In this document: piece after piece, positions 14,833 to 17,765 of the stretch
How the letters are laid out: each line of letters opens with the position of its first letter
How positions within the stretch are numbered: position 1 is the first letter of the stretch
Source: Clostridiales bacterium UBA4362
Lineage (GTDB): Bacteria > Bacillota > Clostridia > TANB77 > CAG-508
Length of the DNA: 17,765 nucleotides
Assembly (NCBI GenBank): GCA_002393975.1
Contig: DGSM01000001.1
Coordinates: 1-17,765, forward strand
Direction of reading: 5' to 3'
Translations under genes and position numbers: made by a program
Notes under the pieces: model-generated
What the model was told of the DNA's origin: nothing
The model's input: only the letters and a program-made list of their open reading frames with translations
Databases searched by the model: none

Positions 14833-15714
14833 TTATCTTAAATATTTTTCTATAAATTTTGCATATTGATCTTGTGCATTTAAACAAATTTCAATTAGAT
14901 AATCTTTTTCTTTTTTATCTTGATATTCATTTAATCCTCTAAAAAATAATAACTTATCTTTGTCTAAAATTATAAAAGGAATAATATCATTTTTTAGACA
15001 TTCTCTATACATAATCATTCTTCCTACAATACCATTATCGGAAGGGAAAACTTTAGATTTTTCTATTCGAACATATAGCTCAATTATTTTTTCAAATGAT
15101 ATTTTATTAAGTGAATTATACCAAGTTACTACTTTTTCTAAATCCTTTATTCCTTTGTTCTCATTGTTATTATTAATAGTTCCTTCTTCTAATATGTTGT
15201 AGAAAGATTCTATCATTGCTCCAGATATTTTTTTATTTATATTATCTAACATATAATCAAATAACTTAAAATGATTGTTCATTATAACAATATCATTTAC
15301 ATTAAGAAGTGATGTTCCATCAAAAGAAATTGATTGTGTGTTATAAATATTTCTAGTTTGAACTTCACTAATTTTATTTCCTTCTATATGGCATGAATTA
15401 TATGCAAACATAATTTGAGTATTATGATAAAGGTTACCTTCTAATTTCATTTCTTGTTGTTCTTTTAAAGTTGCTAAAATATCTATTTCTGAAATATCAA
15501 ATTCATATTCTTCATCATCTTCTTCTCTTATTAATTCATCAATTGTAATTCGAAAAGTATCTGATAATAATTTCAAAGATTTTATATTGGGTTCAATTAA
15601 ATTTGATTCATATTTAGAAATTGTTCCTGGTTCCACTTCTAAAATTCTAGCAACCTCTTTTTGAGTCATATTGTTTTCTTCTCTTAATTGTTTAATCTTG
15701 TTTCCTAAATTCAT
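14833..15714 (-). CDS. HTH regulator with a degenerate Fic domain
   Basis: A 293-residue protein. Residues 4-60 are an XRE helix-turn-helix (IKQLREENNMTQKEVARIL, then PGTISKYE). An acidic linker (64-78) leads to a Fic-like domain. The Fic inhibitory motif S-x-x-x-E-G-N is intact (S107-N113, SCHIEGN). The active-site loop, HPFxDGNGRxGR in active enzymes, reads KVFPSDNGIVGR at 221-232: the catalytic His is Lys, the first Gly is Asp and the phosphate-binding Arg is Ile, while N227, G228 and R232 remain. AMPylation is therefore unlikely. I infer a transcription factor that uses the Fic fold for binding or dimer control, perhaps of nucleotides. Its start follows AGGAG. It heads the six-gene operon and may regulate it. 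Confidence 0.85.
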   Translation of the reverse strand: MNLGNKIKQLREENNMTQKEVARILEVEPGTISKYESNLIEPNIKSLKLLSDTFRITIDELIREEDDEEYEFDISEIDILATLKEQQEMKLEGNLYHNTQIMFAYNSCHIEGNKISEVQTRNIYNTQSISFDGTSLLNVNDIVIMNNHFKLFDYMLDNINKKISGAMIESFYNILEEGTINNNNENKGIKDLEKVVTWYNSLNKISFEKIIELYVRIEKSKVFPSDNGIVGRMIMYRECLKNDIIPFIILDKDKLLFFRGLNEYQDKKEKDYLIEICLNAQDQYAKFIEKYLR

Positions 15715-15741
15715 TTTTCTCTCCTATTTATCAATAAGCGT

Positions 15742-15750
15742 ATTATATCA
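15742..15750 (-). promoter_or_regulatory. Extended -10 promoter of the HTH/Fic operon
   Basis: On the minus strand TGATATAAT (15750-15742) gives TATAAT with the TG one base before it, an extended -10 element. The -35 region is poor, as often in such promoters. It lies some 20 bases before the AGGAG ribosome site. Confidence 0.5.
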
Positions 15751-15800
15751 TTATGTTTCCAAAAAAAGAAAGCCTTTGTTATTACCATTCTCCATATAAG

Positions 15801-15810
15801 ACATATATGT
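15801..15810. promoter_or_regulatory. Possible operator palindrome
   Basis: ACATATATGT is a perfect ten-base palindrome about 50 bases upstream of the -10 box of the HTH/Fic operon. Such short palindromes can be XRE regulator sites, but AT-rich DNA produces them by chance. Confidence 0.2.
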
Positions 15811-16233
15811 AATATTATTGTATTAGTATCTTATTAAATACTTTTTATATTTTTTTAAATCTTTTCACTTTTTTAAATAGAAAAATTTTTTTAACTATCA
15901 ATTTGATTTTTTGTTTTTACATTTCAAAAATTAATCATATAATTTCAAGAAATATTTTTTATTTTGAATTTAGAAAATAAAAAAATCAAAGTTGAAATAA
16001 AATATAAAATGAAAATTAAAAACTCAAAATAAAAAACTAAAAAACAAAAAATGAAAAATGAAAAAGAGAGAAACTTAAAAAAGAAAAAAGCATAAAATGA
16101 AAAACGTATTTAAAAATTTTTAATAAAATAAAAATAGTAAAAAGTAAAAAGTAAAAACTAAAAATAAATAAAAAAATATCTAAAAAATTTTATGCTAAGA
16201 ATGAAACAAATAATACTAATAAAAAATAAAAAC
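15811..16233. repeat. Gene-free T-rich then A-rich low-complexity region
   Basis: No convincing gene is seen across these roughly 420 bases. The first part (to about 15960) is T-rich on the plus strand. The second part (about 15960-16233) switches to A-rich, C-poor sequence made of short AAAATGAAAAA-like units with no phased period. It begins where the minus-strand terminator at 16234 ends. No stable GC hairpin or tRNA is visible. Confidence 0.6.
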
Positions 16234-16914
16234 AAAAAAAGCAATGTGCAAAATTTGCACTTTGCTTTTTAATTTTATCTTAATCAAATTTTTCTTATCA
16301 TACATGTATAAATTTTCTACTATATAAACTTCTTTAAATTGATATGAAATTTTCTTTAATGAACTTACTAAATTATTAAGAGATTTTTTATAAGAATTCA
16401 TATTTGAAAAGAAGTATTTCATATTCTCTATATAAATAACTAATGTAATTGTATCATCATATGTGTGCATAGAATTTTTCTTTTTTGTTACTGCTTCTAT
16501 GATAGCATTATTAACATCATTTACGTATTTAGAATTCTCTATTTCTATTGTTACACTGCCTATTTCGTTTAATTCTTGTTCTATAATTCTATCTAACACA
16601 GATGATAATGGACAGGTTATTTCTACCTTTTCGAGTATCTCTTTTTTGTTATATATTTCTCCATCGTAGTTTATTTTTTTACCTTGTTGAGTGAAACCTA
16701 CCCACTTAAAAAATATGTTTTCTTTATCTTCATATTTTAGATTTGCATAGTCAAGTAAAACTTTATATTCTGAATAAAATGGTTTATATAAACCTCTTTT
16801 TAGTCTTGCATTTTTCATTTTAATTTTACTTGATGAAATTTCTTTTTCTTTTTTTAAATAAAATTTTTGATGATTTGCAATTGATCTTTTTGGAGTTAAC
16901 TCTCGAGTTCTCAT
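16216..16914 (-). CDS. Unrecognised protein, 232 residues, with terminator over its end
   Basis: A basic N-terminus (RTRELTPKRSIANHQ, then KKEKEISSSKIKMKNARLKRG) leads to a mixed domain. The stretch NYDGEI...EKVEITCPL, followed later by IIEAVTKKK and ITLVIYIEN, loosely recalls PD-(D/E)xK nuclease-like folds with the Lys replaced, but this is weak and I do not call it. Start ATG 16914 follows AGGAGG. The frame ends oddly: codons from about 16276 down to the TAG at 16216 read across a terminator hairpin and its T run, giving ILHIAFFVFIFY. A transcript stopped there would lack the stop codon. Either the natural stop was lost by a small indel or the hairpin is not fully efficient. A nine-pair inverted repeat lies just upstream of the ribosome site. 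Confidence 0.7.
   Translation of the reverse strand: MRTRELTPKRSIANHQKFYLKKEKEISSSKIKMKNARLKRGLYKPFYSEYKVLLDYANLKYEDKENIFFKWVGFTQQGKKINYDGEIYNKKEILEKVEITCPLSSVLDRIIEQELNEIGSVTIEIENSKYVNDVNNAIIEAVTKKKNSMHTYDDTITLVIYIENMKYFFSNMNSYKKSLNNLVSSLKKISYQFKEVYIVENLYMYDKKNLIKIKLKSKVQILHIAFFVFIFY
16234..16276. terminator. Terminator hairpin overlapping the end of the 16216-16914 gene
   Basis: AAAAAGCAA and TTGCTTTTT surround GTGCAAA/TTTGCAC with one T-T mismatch, a long stem with T runs on both strands. On the minus strand it ends in TTTTTTTG. It lies inside the open frame of the 16914 gene. Confidence 0.75.
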
Positions 16915-16926
16915 TTTGCCTCCTAA

Positions 16927-16950
16927 AAGTTTTAACAATTATTAAAACTT
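16927..16950. repeat. Nine-base inverted repeat before a ribosome site
   Basis: AAGTTTTAA and TTAAAACTT are perfect complements separated by six bases. On the minus strand the repeat ends two bases before AGGAGG of the 16914 gene. It could be an mRNA hairpin controlling translation, an operator, or a weak terminator for the upstream gene. Confidence 0.45.
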
Positions 16951-16970
16951 AATTCTATATATTTCATTAT

Positions 16971-17593
16971 TTATTCATCTGTAAATGTGTTATCTAAAAT
17001 TATGCTTATCCAATATTTTTTATTAGAATGATATCCTGGATAAATTCCTTTTAATTTTAAAAGTTCATTAACTTGATTATCAACTTTCAAATTTATAATT
17101 TCTACTTCATAATTTTCATTTGGATCAAATTTATTTTTATTAATATTCATTACTATTGCAAACCATTTTTCATTATCTTGTTTTCTAAAAATTCCAAAGT
17201 CAGAAAATTTTTCCCATAAAAATTCTGGAGACACATTATATTTTTCTTTAATCATTTTTGTGATTCGATTTGTTTGATCAAAAATAAAAAATTGTTTTTC
17301 AAAACATTGATTAGAAATTTCTTTTAAAAGATTTTCATATTCATTTCGAATTTTTCCTGCAAATTCTCCTCTATTATTTTCTAATCTAAAATTTGTATAT
17401 TCATCTCCAAAATCTGTTTCAAAAATTTTTCCTACTACTTCATAATTTTCTTTAATAGTAATTTCAACTTTGAAAGAGTTGTTAAAAATATTTTTGGAAT
17501 AGTATAAATCATTATTCTTTTTTCAAATCCATATTCAATTAATTTTTTAATATTTGGAATTTGTTTTTTTAAAATTTCTGTTTCTATACTCAT
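16971..17593 (-). pseudogene. MmcQ/YjbR-family protein gene, frameshifted in a poly-A run
   Basis: Two frames together give a complete long-form MmcQ/YjbR protein of about 208 residues. The first (17593 to about 17520) reads MSIETEILKKQIPNIKKL and IEYGFEK; the second continues KKNNDLYYSKNIFNN, through DEYTNFRLEN and FFIFDQTNRITKMI, into the YjbR-type core SPEFLWEKF, FRKQDNEKWFAIVM and GYHSNKKYWISIILD. The shift falls at a run of six A on the coding strand (17518-17523); seven A would restore the frame. Unshifted, the first frame stops at 17435, giving only 52 residues. The conserved core can also be read from ATG 17255 (94 residues), which may keep some product. The family has a CyaY-like fold and is often called DNA-binding; its role is unclear. 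Sequence error, slippage or decay are all possible. Confidence 0.8.
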
Positions 17594-17630
17594 ATTTATT
17601 TTTACAAAATAAAAAACAAAAAAATTGTTT

Positions 17631-17765
17631 TTACTTTTTTAATCCTTCACATGTTTTTAAAAGTATTTCTTTTAACAAATCTTTGTTTTCAATTTCAGAA
17701 ATTAAAAACATAGGTTTTGCATTTTCATATGGAATTTGTTTTTCCATATTATACTTTTCATTTTG
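17631..17765 (-). CDS. 3' end of an unrecognised gene (5' end outside window)
   Basis: The last 44 codons of a minus-strand frame that is open to the edge of the window and ends at TAA 17631-17633. The readable part (YENAKPMFLISEIENKDLL, then KEILLKTCEGLKK) looks like a strand followed by an amphipathic helix. It is too short to assign. It lies 37 bases before the MmcQ/YjbR start, with a weak AAAAACAA/TTGTTTTT hairpin between them, so co-transcription is possible. Confidence 0.55.
   Translation of the reverse strand, partial: QNEKYNMEKQIPYENAKPMFLISEIENKDLLKEILLKTCEGLKK

Noticed and set aside
14804..14887. Extended N-terminus for the DUF3592 protein
   Set aside because: It would overlap the HTH/Fic gene, and ATG 14803 has a GGAGG site.
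15960..16233. CRISPR array or tandem repeat
   Set aside because: The short A-rich units are not regularly spaced and there are no unique spacers.
1..17765. Mycoplasma-type genetic code (TGA as Trp)
   Set aside because: TGA ends the kinase gene in the expected place, and tryptophans are encoded by TGG.

Overview
The window is AT-rich DNA of bacterial type, apparently below 30% G+C by eye over most of its length. It uses the standard genetic code: TGA ends the histidine kinase gene and tryptophan is TGG. Strong AGGAGG-type ribosome sites, TTGACA/TATAAT-type promoters and short-spaced operons point to a low-GC Firmicute (Bacillota), probably an uncultured gut Bacilli or Clostridia lineage. The genus cannot be read from the sequence.

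Left third (1-7521). A plus-strand operon runs ABC ATPase (5' end cut by the window), FtsX-type permease, OmpR-family response regulator, sensor histidine kinase and SAM-dependent methyltransferase. This is the layout of a stress- or peptide-sensing two-component system joined to its own MacB/Bce-like ABC module. A second plus-strand unit of two unrecognised proteins has its own promoter and terminator. A minus-strand membrane protein and a 54-residue plus-strand membrane peptide follow, diverging from overlapping promoters.

Middle (7520-11130). Two minus-strand genes of exactly 154 codons each (A at 7579-8043, B at 10575-11039) are clearly richer in G+C than everything around them. Each has its own promoter, and their terminators share an identical 15-base sequence. 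Between them lies an ordinary AT-rich operon: a small unrecognised protein followed by a large protein split by an apparent frameshift. The N-terminal part of the large protein loosely recalls ADP-ribosyltransferase/KptA folds. This middle block is the most unusual part of the window.

Right part (11149-15714). A closely spaced minus-strand operon reads, in transcription order: HTH protein with a degenerate Fic domain, DUF3592 membrane protein, acyltransferase-3 membrane protein (TTG start), Na+/Ca2+-exchanger family antiporter, CcdA thiol-electron transporter and membrane-anchored thioredoxin. The last two form a coherent pair that would carry reducing power across the membrane.

Right end (15715-17765). 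About 500 bases of low-complexity T-rich then A-rich sequence contain no gene. Beyond it are a minus-strand gene of unknown function whose end overlaps a terminator hairpin, an MmcQ/YjbR-family gene frameshifted in a poly-A run, and the 3' end of one more gene. No tRNA, rRNA, CRISPR array, transposase or integrase was seen.
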